This document shows positions 21,376-30,074 of a DNA stretch of 64,000 bases, one piece after another. Position 1 is the first letter of the stretch. Each line of letters opens with the position of its first letter. Origin of the DNA: Methylobacterium sp. J-026 (GTDB lineage: Bacteria; Pseudomonadota; Alphaproteobacteria; Rhizobiales; Beijerinckiaceae); the NCBI RefSeq assembly GCF_022829585.1, contig NZ_JAKSYC010000067.1, forward strand, positions 39,196 through 103,195, read 5' to 3'. The notes below the pieces were generated by a model. That model was not told the DNA's origin and did no database searches. It saw only the letters and a program-made list of their open reading frames with translations. A program made the translations under genes and the position numbers.

Positions 21376-21408
21376 AGCCCCCGGAGCCACGCACCGGGGG
21401 CTTTTTCG
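21376..21408 (+). terminator. Rho-independent terminator of lon
   Basis: A perfect 9-bp GC-rich stem AGCCCCCGG / CCGGGGGCT with a 9-base loop, followed directly by a T-run, 22 bases after the lon stop codon. Confidence 0.88.
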
Positions 21409-21500
21409 TGCGCGGAAAACCGGTTGCGCATCCTGCCGATCACTCCCAGCACCAGCGCGCCGGTGACCGACCTTGTCGTCGGCGGCGCCGCCTGGGGCCG

Positions 21501-21908
21501 ATGCTCCGGGCTATCGTGATGGTGCTCGGCCTGGCAGATGCGCTTGCGACGATCCGAACTGTGGCTCCGAGTGGCGGTGCCATCGCCCGCAACCCGGACG
21601 CTGCGCTCGCAGGTTTGGTCGACGCGTGCGGCGCCTGCGTCGGTCATGGCGCCGAAACGATCATCCTTGGCGGTGCTGGTCCGGCGGGACTTGCGGCGCG
21701 GATCGCCCAGGAGATCGGCATCCCGCTGATCTGCTCAGTGGAGGCCGGAACGCGCTCAGTCCGCGCGGCTGGAACCCAATCCGTCTCCAACGGGGCCGGC
21801 TGCAAACCCACCGAGCGCGCCGGCTTTTCACCGGCCTTCACGGCGCTGGTCGCCGGGCCTTGCGCCGGGCATGCGCCATGCCGTAACGGTCGGCCGCCGG
21901 GCGGTTAG
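21501..21908 (+). pseudogene. Remnant of an Asp/Glu/hydantoin racemase-like gene
   Basis: One frame contains GAETIILGGAGPAGLAARI followed by EIGIPLICSVEAG, the C-terminal half of the Asp/Glu/hydantoin racemase family, where the second catalytic Cys normally sits in L-G-C-A-G; here it is Gly. The N-terminal half of the family (about 110 residues) is missing. After the match the frame becomes random, and its stop lies inside tRNA-Val. It looks like a decayed 3' fragment. Neighbouring frames carry no competing homology. Confidence 0.5.
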
Positions 21909-21974
21909 CTCAGTTGGTAGAGCGTCTCCTTTACACGGAGAGGGTCGGGGGTTCGAGTCCCTCACCGCCCACCA
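21899..21974 (+). tRNA. tRNA-Val (UAC)
   Basis: A 76-base tRNA with acceptor arms GGGCGGT / ACCGCCC, D-arm TAGCTCAGTTGGTAGAGC, anticodon stem TCTCC/GGAGA with loop TTTACAC (anticodon TAC), and an encoded CCA end. Confidence 0.96.
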
Positions 21975-22046
21975 CCCGGCTGAAGCAACCCGCGCCGCCG
22001 GGCGGCTAAGAGAACGCGGTGCCTGACCGGCCGGTGCGTTCGCCAG

Positions 22047-23216
22047 TCAGGCGCGTGATAACCCGTCGAAGACGTCCTTCAGGTCCCGGACGGAGCGCTC
22101 GATCGAGAATCGAGCCGTCACCTTTTGATAGCCCGCCTCGGCCAAGCGAGACGCCATCGCGTCATCCGTGATGATCGCGCGCATGGCCTCGGCCAGCGCC
22201 ACACTGTCTCCCGCTTCGCAGAGAATGCCGTTTGTCGGGTGATCGATGATTTCGCCGACACCGCCGCCCCGCGTCGCGATCACGGGGCGGCGTTGCGCCA
22301 TGCCTTCGACGATCACCCGACCGAACGGCTCCGGCTCGGTCGACGTGTGCGCCACGATATCGACGGTCGCCATCAGGCGCTGAACGTCCTTCCGAAACCC
22401 CAGGAATTTGACGCGGTGGGACAGATTCCTGTCCTCAACCATGGCTCGAATCTGATCGAAATAGGAGCCGTCCTGATAGGTCGCATCACCCACGATGATC
22501 GCTTGCAGACGGGGAACCCGCTCGACCGCTTCGATCAGGACATGTTGGCCCTTCCACTGCGCAATCCGGCCGAACAAACCGACAGTCGGCAGATCCGATA
22601 AGCCTGCCTCTCCGAGGAGGGTCGCGCGATCCCGCTCGGTGGCGTTGTCACCGAAATTGGTGTCAAAATCGAAGCCATTATAGACGACCGAGATCTTGTC
22701 TGCTTTGCCTCCGCATTGGACAAGAGCGTCTTTCGCGGCATAAGAATTTGCGACGACAGCCGACGTCATATGATTAGCGAAGAAAACCAGAGCTCGTCGC
22801 ATCGCGCCGGAGAAACTCTGGTCGGATACGAGATCATGTAGGATCCACACGAACGGCTTTCGTGCGAGTCGTGCCGCAAGTCCGGCGATGAACAAGGATT
22901 TCTGGCTGTTGGCGCAGATGACGTCGTAGTTCCGGAATTCTTTAGCCAAAACTTTAACGACCGCGTAAATGCTGTACAGCGCCGATAGCGCTTCACGGAC
23001 ATTCGACCCCCGCTTCAGCTTCAGGATCTGAGCACCGGCGCTGACAGTCTTGGCCGTCGCACCGGCATCGATGAGATCCGTCTTGAGCGGGCCATCAGCG
23101 AGGAAAATGACCGGCCATTCCTGTCCGCTGCTGCGCGCATGAAGCACGACATCGCGGAGAAACAGCTCGGCGCCGCCGTAGCTGGCAGCATGCGTCACGA
23201 ACAGGATTTTCTTCAT
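22047..23216 (-). CDS. Glycosyltransferase family 4
   Basis: A 389-residue GT-B fold glycosyltransferase. The N-terminus MKKILFVTHAASYGGAELFLRD has the glycine-rich acceptor loop. The C-terminal donor domain has GRIAQWKGQHVLIEAV and the E-x7-E signature EPFGRVIVE. It likely transfers a sugar from a nucleotide donor to a surface polysaccharide or lipid-linked oligosaccharide in the cytoplasm. Its DNA is less GC-rich than the protease block. Two more polysaccharide genes follow to the right on the same strand but with spacers over 450 bp, so they are not one tight operon. Sugar specificity is unknown. Confidence 0.86.
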   Translation of the reverse strand: MKKILFVTHAASYGGAELFLRDVVLHARSSGQEWPVIFLADGPLKTDLIDAGATAKTVSAGAQILKLKRGSNVREALSALYSIYAVVKVLAKEFRNYDVICANSQKSLFIAGLAARLARKPFVWILHDLVSDQSFSGAMRRALVFFANHMTSAVVANSYAAKDALVQCGGKADKISVVYNGFDFDTNFGDNATERDRATLLGEAGLSDLPTVGLFGRIAQWKGQHVLIEAVERVPRLQAIIVGDATYQDGSYFDQIRAMVEDRNLSHRVKFLGFRKDVQRLMATVDIVAHTSTEPEPFGRVIVEGMAQRRPVIATRGGGVGEIIDHPTNGILCEAGDSVALAEAMRAIITDDAMASRLAEAGYQKVTARFSIERSVRDLKDVFDGLSRA

Positions 23217-23679
23217 GATGCGATCCGGGGCGATGCTCTGACGATCACGGTCGGGTTGTTTTGGCTCGCGGAAACGCGACCGTTTGGACGAAGGCTTGCG
23301 CCGGGGGGCAAGCTTAACATTGTCGAGACGAGGTCATCGCGGATGCGCGAGGCAAAGGCGCGTGTGAGGCGCAATTACATTATGCTGAGAACTGCGGATG
23401 ATCGATGTTTGTTGTTTGTGGCCAGATTTTCAACCCAACTTCACCAGGCCTGCCTTCGCGCGTTTGATAGCCTCAATAGAAAATATGTGTCTAAGCGCTC
23501 TCGCCAAACGTTACTTTATCGATCAATAGCGCGCGCTCCGACTTAAGATTAGCGTTTTAAATAAATTGATCGCTATAAGTGTTTCGATAGCACCAAAAAA
23601 TATTTGAAAGCCGCAAACGAAGGTCATCCAATTCGTTCGATCGTGGCCTTTGACGCATCTATCTAGGCTAGGGTCGTGC
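23217..23679. other. AT-rich intergenic spacer between two glycosyltransferases
   Basis: No credible gene in 463 bp. Long AT-rich stretches (about 23520-23690) contrast with the GC-rich flanks. It probably contains the promoter of the leftward glycosyltransferase gene, but no specific -10/-35 pair is assigned. Confidence 0.5.
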
Positions 23680-24795
23680 TTATATATTGTCCAGGCCGTC
23701 AAAACCTGAACGATTCATGGTTTTTTCGATGAAGCGAGCCATTTCCCTCGAAAAGCGATCGACGCTGAATTCGGAGGCGCGACTGGCAATTCGCGTCGGA
23801 TCGAAGGCGATCTGCCTGCTTCGCTCCAGCGCGTCGATGATCGCGTCGACGCTCTGATCACGGAAGAACGTGCCGGTTATGCCATCCTGAACGGTTTCCG
23901 TGGCTCCGCCTTTCGCAAACGCGATGACCGGTCGGCCACTCGCCATGGCCTCGACGGGGACGATGCCGAAATCCTCTTCGCCTGGAAAGATCAAGGCTTG
24001 GCAGCGGGCATAATGATGCTTGAGCACCGAGAAGGGCTGCGGCCCGAGGATTTTCACCGTGGGGCCGGCGAGGCTCTGAAGTTCGCGCAACATTTCCCCG
24101 CCTCCGATCACGACCAGAGGTTTCTTCAGGCGATTGAATGCCTCGACGGCCAGTTCCGGTCGCTTGTACCGGACGAGTTCACCGACCATCAGATAATAAT
24201 CGCCGAGCTCATGGTCCGGGACGATCTCGAAGGCTTCCGTATCGACGGGGGGATAAACGACCACGGATCGGCGGCGGTAATACGTTTCGATGCGGCGCGC
24301 GACTGTGGCGGAATTGGCTACGAATTCGTGGACGCGGTTGGCTGAAATGGCATCCCAATTTCGGATGTAGTGTGCAGCGGGCGGCATCACGATCCGGTTT
24401 ATAAAACTCGTGCGCTCTCTGTAATCGTGAAACATGTTCCAGACGTAGCGCATCGGCGAGTGGCAATAGCAGATATGTGTGGCTGTCGAGGGTGGGATGA
24501 TTCCTTTCGCCGGCCCGGATTCGCTGCTGATTACTAGATCGTAGCCGCGCAAATCCAGTTGCTCCAGGGCCATCGGCATGAGCGGCAGATAGGACTTGTA
24601 TTTCGATGCCGCGAAGGGAAGTCGACCGATGAAGGATGTTGTGATCCGGTGCGCCTTGATGGTGGGCGACATGGATGCCGGGTCATAGGCGTGCGTGAAG
24701 ATATCGGCGTCGGGATACATCCTGCAGAGTGCCTCGACGACTTTCTCGCCGCCGCGCATACCGACCAACCAATAATGAACGATCGCAACTTTCAT
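23680..24795 (-). CDS. Glycosyltransferase family 4 (WbaZ-like)
   Basis: A 371-residue GT4 enzyme starting MKVAIVHYWLVGMRGGEKVVEAL. The C-terminal nucleotide-sugar domain has YLMVGELVRYKRPELAVEAF and the E-x7-E motif EDFGIVPVE followed by MASGRPVIAF. The N-terminal layout (GGEKV, then YCHSPMRYVWN) is that of WbaZ-type mannosyl/rhamnosyl transferases of O-antigen or exopolysaccharide synthesis. A ribosome site GAGG lies 8 bases before the ATG. The sugar transferred is not determinable here. Confidence 0.85.
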   Translation of the reverse strand: MKVAIVHYWLVGMRGGEKVVEALCRMYPDADIFTHAYDPASMSPTIKAHRITTSFIGRLPFAASKYKSYLPLMPMALEQLDLRGYDLVISSESGPAKGIIPPSTATHICYCHSPMRYVWNMFHDYRERTSFINRIVMPPAAHYIRNWDAISANRVHEFVANSATVARRIETYYRRRSVVVYPPVDTEAFEIVPDHELGDYYLMVGELVRYKRPELAVEAFNRLKKPLVVIGGGEMLRELQSLAGPTVKILGPQPFSVLKHHYARCQALIFPGEEDFGIVPVEAMASGRPVIAFAKGGATETVQDGITGTFFRDQSVDAIIDALERSRQIAFDPTRIASRASEFSVDRFSREMARFIEKTMNRSGFDGLDNI

Positions 24796-25269
24796 TCAAT
24801 CTGCCTCAAAGAAAAATACAATTTTCAAATACAGAGATCGTTTTACGATGTCCGTACTCATTGACGCTTGGAAACGCGAGCCGCCCGAACAAGAACTCCC
24901 GGCACGCCGACGAGGATCCAGGGCGTACCCGTCCAAGGCCTTGTCCCGCGAGCCACCGTGGGAAAACGGACGGTTGGTGGCGCGCGTTGCATCGGCGGCC
25001 GAATGCGCGGCACGCCGCGGTTGAAGCATGGCGGAACCGGTACAGTGTGCGGTCGGCATCATCAGGACGCGCACACACGTCCAGGTTTCTCACGTCCTCA
25101 AGGAATGTCCCCGGATTGTCGAATCCCGTGGGGCGCTCCCTGCGCGCTTTGATCTGCCGGCTCTCGGTCCTCGCGTTTTCGCCTGCGTTCGAACCGAACC
25201 GGTGCCCATTGCGGCCACGAGCGCTCCAGTCAAACGGCCGCTGTCGCGGCGTTGCGGATCGTCCGTGCG
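24796..25269. other. Intergenic spacer, no gene recognised
   Basis: The first 70 bases are AT-rich and probably hold the promoter of the leftward glycosyltransferase. The rest is GC-rich without a credible frame; short frames on both strands have biased composition and no recognisable motif. A decayed gene is possible but nothing can be named. Confidence 0.45.
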
Positions 25270-26631
25270 CTACCGGATGCTCTTGAGTTGGGATCCGGGC
25301 AACTGGCCGGCGGCCTGCTCGGATCCGAGCTCAGTTCGCCCGCCCTCGGCATCGACTTTCCGATTGATCCGGACCCGGACCACGTCCTCGGGAAATACGG
25401 CCGTTCCCTCATCGGCGGCCAATTCCTGGACCTTGCCATCGACTTTGCGAACAATGGTGTAGGACGTCCGGGCGTTCCGGTCGCTCGACTTCGAGATGTA
25501 TCCATCCGTATCGGAAAGGAGCGCCTGGGCGGTGGTGATCTTTTCCTTCGTCTCCTGCATCTTCAAGGACACGTCGTGAATCTCGTCGGAGACCTCGTTC
25601 TTGAATTTGTTGCGCAGCTCCAGGCTATCCCGGTCGGCCTTGCTCAGCTCCTGCTGGGCGCGGAGGATCGACGTGGAGATGTCGAGCTTTGAGGACTCGA
25701 ACTGTGCCAATTGTTGTTCTAGTGTTGACTGCCGGGCGTTGACGGTCAGTCCTTTATTCATGAGCGTGTCGACGGCATCCCGCTCGCGCTTCGCCAGGTC
25801 GATCTGCCGCTGCTGTGATTGCGAACGTTCGTTGAGCGAGGTCACCTCTTGGTTGAGGAGGACCTTGAGCGCCTCGTAAGACTTGAGCTGCGAGCGCATG
25901 GACTCCTTGCGCGACTGAAAGATGTTCACCTGCTGCTTGATGAAATCCCGCACGATCGGATTACTGGCTTGGGCATTGACCTCTGGCGGGAACGTCACGT
26001 CCTTGGCGTCCGACAATTCCGCATTCAGGCGCGCGAGACGCGTCAGATATGAAGACAGGGTCAGCTGAAGGACGTTCAGATCCCCTTCGCTGCTGATCGA
26101 CTCCCGCTCGGGGCGCTCATCGGATGTCCGGCGAAACCCGCCCGCGACGCCGACCGCCTGAAGGACCGTCAGATTGGGGCGGAAGGGGTAATCGCCGGGG
26201 CGTGTGACCGGACCGAGGATGTAGAACGGTCGATACTGAGTGATCTCGATGGCGATCTCAGGCCGCTTGACGGTGCCGATCTTCTTCACGAGGCCATCGG
26301 CTATGATGTCCGCGACTTCGCTGGTCGATTTGCCTGCGGCCTTCACATCGCCGATGAGCGGCAACGACATAAAACCCGAGGAATTGATCGTGTATTCGCC
26401 GGATATGGCATCCCACTCGTAGACCTGGGCCTGAGAGGCCCGCCACTCGCTCGCCCGGACGCGGGTCTTGTCGCCCGCACCGAGCCTGTAATCGCCGTCC
26501 AATGCGTGGCTGCTCTGAGGCAGCATCACCATCAAGGCGATGAGTAGAGACGAGGCTGCAGCAAAAAAATTCCGGCGCGCGTGCACGTTACGTTTTATAC
26601 TGCCTTCCATGCAGCCAGTATGTTTATTCAT
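25270..26631 (-). CDS. Polysaccharide export protein (Wza/ExoF-like) with coiled coil
   Basis: A 453-residue exported protein. A signal sequence (about residues 20-43, LLIALMVMLPQSSHA) is followed by the Poly_export domain (DYRLGAGDKTRV to about residue 130) and an SLBB-like segment (FYILGPVTRPGDYPFRPNLTVLQAVGVAGG). Residues about 190-400 form a long coiled coil rich in Q, E, K and S. This layout is typical of ExoF-type proteins of rhizobial exopolysaccharide export, linking the periplasm to the outer-membrane channel. GAGG precedes the ATG; an internal ATG eight codons later is an alternative start. No Wzc-like co-polymerase is adjacent. Confidence 0.87.
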   Translation of the reverse strand: MNKHTGCMEGSIKRNVHARRNFFAAASSLLIALMVMLPQSSHALDGDYRLGAGDKTRVRASEWRASQAQVYEWDAISGEYTINSSGFMSLPLIGDVKAAGKSTSEVADIIADGLVKKIGTVKRPEIAIEITQYRPFYILGPVTRPGDYPFRPNLTVLQAVGVAGGFRRTSDERPERESISSEGDLNVLQLTLSSYLTRLARLNAELSDAKDVTFPPEVNAQASNPIVRDFIKQQVNIFQSRKESMRSQLKSYEALKVLLNQEVTSLNERSQSQQRQIDLAKRERDAVDTLMNKGLTVNARQSTLEQQLAQFESSKLDISTSILRAQQELSKADRDSLELRNKFKNEVSDEIHDVSLKMQETKEKITTAQALLSDTDGYISKSSDRNARTSYTIVRKVDGKVQELAADEGTAVFPEDVVRVRINRKVDAEGGRTELGSEQAAGQLPGSQLKSIR

Positions 26632-27365
26632 CGTAACAATCCTCGAGCACAGCCGATCCGGGAATTACGCCATTCCTATCCGTCGATCCAGGCGGAATCC
26701 CGCCCGAACCGGGTCGGCGGCGCTCGTTCGGATCGCATCTTGATGCCGCAAACCTGCCGAGCACGTTGACCGGGACAGCAACGCTTCGTTTGCCATTCCG
26801 AAGCCGTCCGACCGCCAACACGGGTGCTTCGACAATAAAGACCGGTACCATCGCGCGTTCCGCGATCGGTCGTGGGTGCCGGGCCCACGCATCCCCGAAA
26901 GACTCTGCAGCGGACGTCCCGATTAAGTCCATAGTGACGAATAGGTTTTTCCCGTTAGTGAATACCGATGCCGTGCGGGCCCGGTCGGTTGGCCCGGGAC
27001 CTCGCAGCGGGCCGGCCTCGCTGAACGCGGCACGAGCGCATTGGGTATTGGTTATCCGACGGGACGTGGGCATTGCGCTGCCGGTCATCGATCCGGTGCC
27101 TCCCGGGCTGATCGTGCCGCCAATTCCATCCGCTCGACGCGCCGGCATCCTCGAAGAGCCCGAACCGCCGGAATGCGCGATGCGTCTCGACGCTCCGTGA
27201 GGATACAGGAAAACGCCTGCCAACGCCTACGTGTGCATTGGCTGAGGCTTAAAGAGACGTGACCGCCGTCGGTTGAACGGCCGCCCTATGCCGAGCCGCG
27301 TTATCGGCAGCGATCGACGCGCCAGCCAGGGGTGGACCTGCTGCCACCACATATGGGCAGGCCGA
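26632..27365. other. Long intergenic spacer, no gene recognised
   Basis: 734 bp without a convincing gene. The longest frame (199 codons, minus strand, 26624-27223) is Gly/Arg/Ser-rich, has no ribosome site and overlaps the start of the export gene. Long spacers of this kind are repeated through this polysaccharide region and may reflect gene loss. Confidence 0.45.
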
Positions 27366-27593
27366 TCACAGCCGTCGCGTGGATGTGACGCGGCGGCGCT
27401 CGATCCAGCCGGCAATCTGGCACCAGAGCGTATTGGGCAGCCAATACAGCTGTACCGCGATTGCACAGGCGGCCAGAAGCAGCAGGAAGAGGTATGCCAC
27501 GGCGTTCAGAATCGGGCCCGGCGGTTCGTCGACCTCGGCCCGATCGTACCAGATCGGGTCATCGTACCTACGCGGATCGTTATCGTCCAACAC
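27366..27593 (-). CDS. Small single-TM membrane protein
   Basis: A 75-residue protein starting at GTG (MLDDNDPRRYDD) with GGAGAG about 6 bases upstream. The acidic N-terminus is followed by one hydrophobic helix (about residues 30-52, containing LFLLLLAACAIAV) and a basic tail. The topology looks genuine although no family is recognised. It precedes tRNA-Pro, which is on the other strand. Function unknown. Confidence 0.5.
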   Translation of the reverse strand: MLDDNDPRRYDDPIWYDRAEVDEPPGPILNAVAYLFLLLLAACAIAVQLYWLPNTLWCQIAGWIERRRVTSTRRL

Positions 27594-27856
27594 TGGGATC
27601 TCTCCATCACGCGCGACGGCGCTGCAGGAGGCATTAGCAAATCATTTACCACGGCCGCTGTCACGACCGACTGATGGATCGGTGCGCGTTCAGCCCCCGT
27701 GTTCCCTGTGGGTTGCGTGAATCGGCCTCGCAATCGCCGTCGAGCCACGCGCTTCCGCTCGATGCCTCCGAGGGAAACCCCAGCCATTCCGCGGTCGACA
27801 GTCGCCTTGCGGCGGAGCGGCCGAAACGCTAGGGATCGAAACCCCTAACGGGGTGT

Positions 27857-27933
<77 letters not shown>

Positions 27934-27958
27934 TTCGATCAGGAGCATGTCGCGTCAG

Positions 27959-28270
27959 ATGCCGAGCGCCCGCATCTTCCGTCCGTCCCGGGATGCCACG
28001 CAGTCGGGCCTCGCCCGCACCAAGCAGTGGGTGCTGGAGTTCGACCGGACCAGCCCGCGCGAGATCGATCCGCTCATGGGCTGGAACGGATCCTCCGACA
28101 TGATGCAGCAGGTCCGGCTGGAATTCGACACGGAGGAGGAGGCGGTGGCCTACGCCCAGCGCGAGGGCATCGCCTACCGGGTCGAGCAGCCGGCGAAGCC
28201 CGCTTTGCGCAAGGGATTGTCCTACTCGGATAATTTCAAGTTCAACCGCACCGCCCCCTGGACGCACTGA
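27959..28270 (+). CDS. NDUFS4-like complex I accessory subunit
   Basis: A 103-residue protein of the alphaproteobacterial NDUFS4 family, an accessory subunit of NADH:ubiquinone oxidoreductase also found in mitochondria. Visible features are TKQWVLEFD, the DPLMGWNGSSDMMQQVRL stretch and the C-terminal YSDNFKFNRTAPWTH. An in-frame ATG at 27947 is only one base after the AGGAG, so the ATG at 27959 is preferred. It lies just after tRNA-Pro, away from any nuo operon in this window. Confidence 0.88.
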   Translation: MPSARIFRPSRDATQSGLARTKQWVLEFDRTSPREIDPLMGWNGSSDMMQQVRLEFDTEEEAVAYAQREGIAYRVEQPAKPALRKGLSYSDNFKFNRTAPWTH

Positions 28271-28274
28271 CGCG

Positions 28275-28733
28275 TCAGGATTCTCGCCGCGCCCGCCACG
28301 CCGCGTAGGGCGAAGTCCCCGCCGGCCGGATCTGACGGAGCCGCATCGGTTGCGCGTCGAGGGGCTGGCACAGCTCCGCGTAGATCGTAGCACTGCCAGC
28401 GCCATGCTCTTCGGCTTCCTCGGCCGAGAAGGCGAAATAGCCCTGCTTGAAGCCCGACAGGCGCATCGCGGCATGGCACATCGGGCAGGGGCGTCCGCTC
28501 GCGTACATGATGCAGTCGGAGAGATCGCGCCGACCCAGGATCCGGCTCGCCTCGCGCAACGCCACCATCTCGGCATGGGCGCTCGGGTCGTTCGTCGCGT
28601 GGACGGTGTTGGCCGCGCGCACGAGGACGGCACCGTCGCGCACGATCACGGCCCCGTAGGGCACGCCTCCGGCGCGCACGTTGTCCGCCGCGAGGGCGAC
28701 CGCCTCGCCGATATAGGCCTCGTGCGTGGACAT
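28275..28733 (-). CDS. Guanine deaminase-like nucleoside deaminase
   Basis: A 152-residue zinc-dependent cytidine/deoxycytidylate deaminase-fold enzyme. Zinc ligands and the catalytic Glu are in HAEMVAL and PCPMCHAAM. The overall pattern (MSTHEAYIGEAVALA, VPYGAVIV, ATNDPSAHAEM) matches bacterial guanine deaminase-like proteins rather than TadA. It would convert guanine to xanthine and ammonia, though related enzymes act on other purines and pyrimidines. It is convergent with the complex I gene, with 4 bases between stops. Confidence 0.85.
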   Translation of the reverse strand: MSTHEAYIGEAVALAADNVRAGGVPYGAVIVRDGAVLVRAANTVHATNDPSAHAEMVALREASRILGRRDLSDCIMYASGRPCPMCHAAMRLSGFKQGYFAFSAEEAEEHGAGSATIYAELCQPLDAQPMRLRQIRPAGTSPYAAWRARRES

Positions 28734-28819
28734 CCCCACGATCCTCTCCGCTGATACCGCGCCCGGGACATCAGAGCCGGGCCGATGCTGGCGCTCCAAC
28801 GCCGCGGATGGCCGGGAGT

Positions 28820-29887
28820 TCAGAACGCGTAGCGGACCGTGCAGTAGGGCATGGTCTCGGCGAGCAGGCCCTTGAATCGGGCGAGCCACTGGCCCTTCCA
28901 GCCGGCCCGGTAGCGCAGATTGGTGCCGCCGCCCTCCGAGACCTTGGCCTCCTGGATGTCCGGCCGCCACAGCAGATCCTCGGCCCGCGGATGCCAGCCC
29001 AGATTTACGGCATGCAGATCCGCGTTGTGGGTCAGCAGGATGATCTCGCATTTCAGCTGCGCCTTCGCGGCGTCCGACAGCGAGCCGTCGATCTCGGCGA
29101 AGAGCGCGCGCCAATCGGCCTCCCAGCCTTCGTACAGGATCACCGGCGAGAAATTGACGTGGACCTCGTAGCCGGCCGCTACGAAGTCATCGATGGCGGC
29201 GATCCGCTCCGGGATCGGGGCGGTGCGCACGTCGACGATCTTGGCGATGCGCGCGGGCATGAGCGAGAAGCGGATCCGTGTCTTGCCCTGCGGATCGTAG
29301 TCCAGGAGGGTGCGGTTCACCGCCTTGGTGGCGAAGGACGCCTTGGCGTTCGGAAGTCCGCGAAACAGCGCGATCAGGCTCCGGACGCCGCCGCTCACGG
29401 CGGCATCCACCGAAAGATCGGCGTTCTCCCCGATATCGTAGACCCAGTAGGCCGGGTCGATCGTGTCGGGTTCCCGGAGGGGCCCCTGGCGTCCAGCGTG
29501 CCGGCCGATCGCCGCGCAGGCCTGCTCGATATTCACGAACAGCGAGATCGGGTTCGCAAAACCCTTGCGGCGCGGCACGTAGCAATAGGCGCAGGCCATG
29601 GCGCAGCCGTTGGACGTCGAGGGCGCAATGAAGTGGGCGCTGCGGCCGTTCGGACGCATCGTGAGGCTCTTCTTCACCCCGAGCACCAGGGTCGAGCGCT
29701 TGATCCGCACCCAATCCTCCACGGATCCGGCGTTGCCATGCAGTTCCGGGATGTTCCAGTGCGACGGCACCGGGATGAGTTCGGCCTCGGGGAAGCGTGC
29801 GAGGATGTCCTGCCCCAGGGGGAAATCCCGCACCGCGGCCTCATGGTAGATGGTCTGGACGTCGAGGAGGTCGCGCGTGAGGGCCAT
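28820..29887 (-). CDS. Spore photoproduct lyase-like radical SAM protein
   Basis: A 355-residue radical SAM protein of the spore photoproduct lyase family. The cluster motif is CAMACAYC (C-x3-C-x2-C) in NGCAMACAYCYVPRRKGF. C-terminal features include VHVNFSPVILYEGWEADW and ILLTHNADLH. Spore photoproduct lyase repairs UV thymine lesions in endospores; alphaproteobacteria make no endospores, so this homologue must have another target or repair a different lesion. The ATG at 29885-29887 (MALTRDLLDVQ) is used; the frame is open further upstream without homology. Confidence 0.83.
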   Translation of the reverse strand: MALTRDLLDVQTIYHEAAVRDFPLGQDILARFPEAELIPVPSHWNIPELHGNAGSVEDWVRIKRSTLVLGVKKSLTMRPNGRSAHFIAPSTSNGCAMACAYCYVPRRKGFANPISLFVNIEQACAAIGRHAGRQGPLREPDTIDPAYWVYDIGENADLSVDAAVSGGVRSLIALFRGLPNAKASFATKAVNRTLLDYDPQGKTRIRFSLMPARIAKIVDVRTAPIPERIAAIDDFVAAGYEVHVNFSPVILYEGWEADWRALFAEIDGSLSDAAKAQLKCEIILLTHNADLHAVNLGWHPRAEDLLWRPDIQEAKVSEGGGTNLRYRAGWKGQWLARFKGLLAETMPYCTVRYAF

Positions 29888-30074
29888 GACGGATCCGAGG
29901 CCCGGACGCCGCCCGGGATGCGATGCGATGCGGTGTCCGGTGGCACGGCGCACGAACCGACGTCTTCAGCCAGCGAAGATTGGCTCCGTTCGGACGGATC
30001 GTCTGTACCGGTGATCCCGCAACGATATCTTACGATTCGATAGGGATGATGGCGCGCTTCTGAATGGACGCGCG

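Noticed and set aside
19678..21390. 570-codon minus-strand frame opposite lon
   Set aside because: Antisense shadow; His/Arg/Gly-rich composition and no recognisable domain.
24868..25462. Several short frames between the second glycosyltransferase and the export gene
   Set aside because: None has a motif, a good start or sensible composition; overlapping frames compete and no choice is supported.
26624..27223. 199-codon minus-strand frame in the long spacer
   Set aside because: Overlaps the start of the export gene, has low-complexity composition and lacks a ribosome site or any family pattern.
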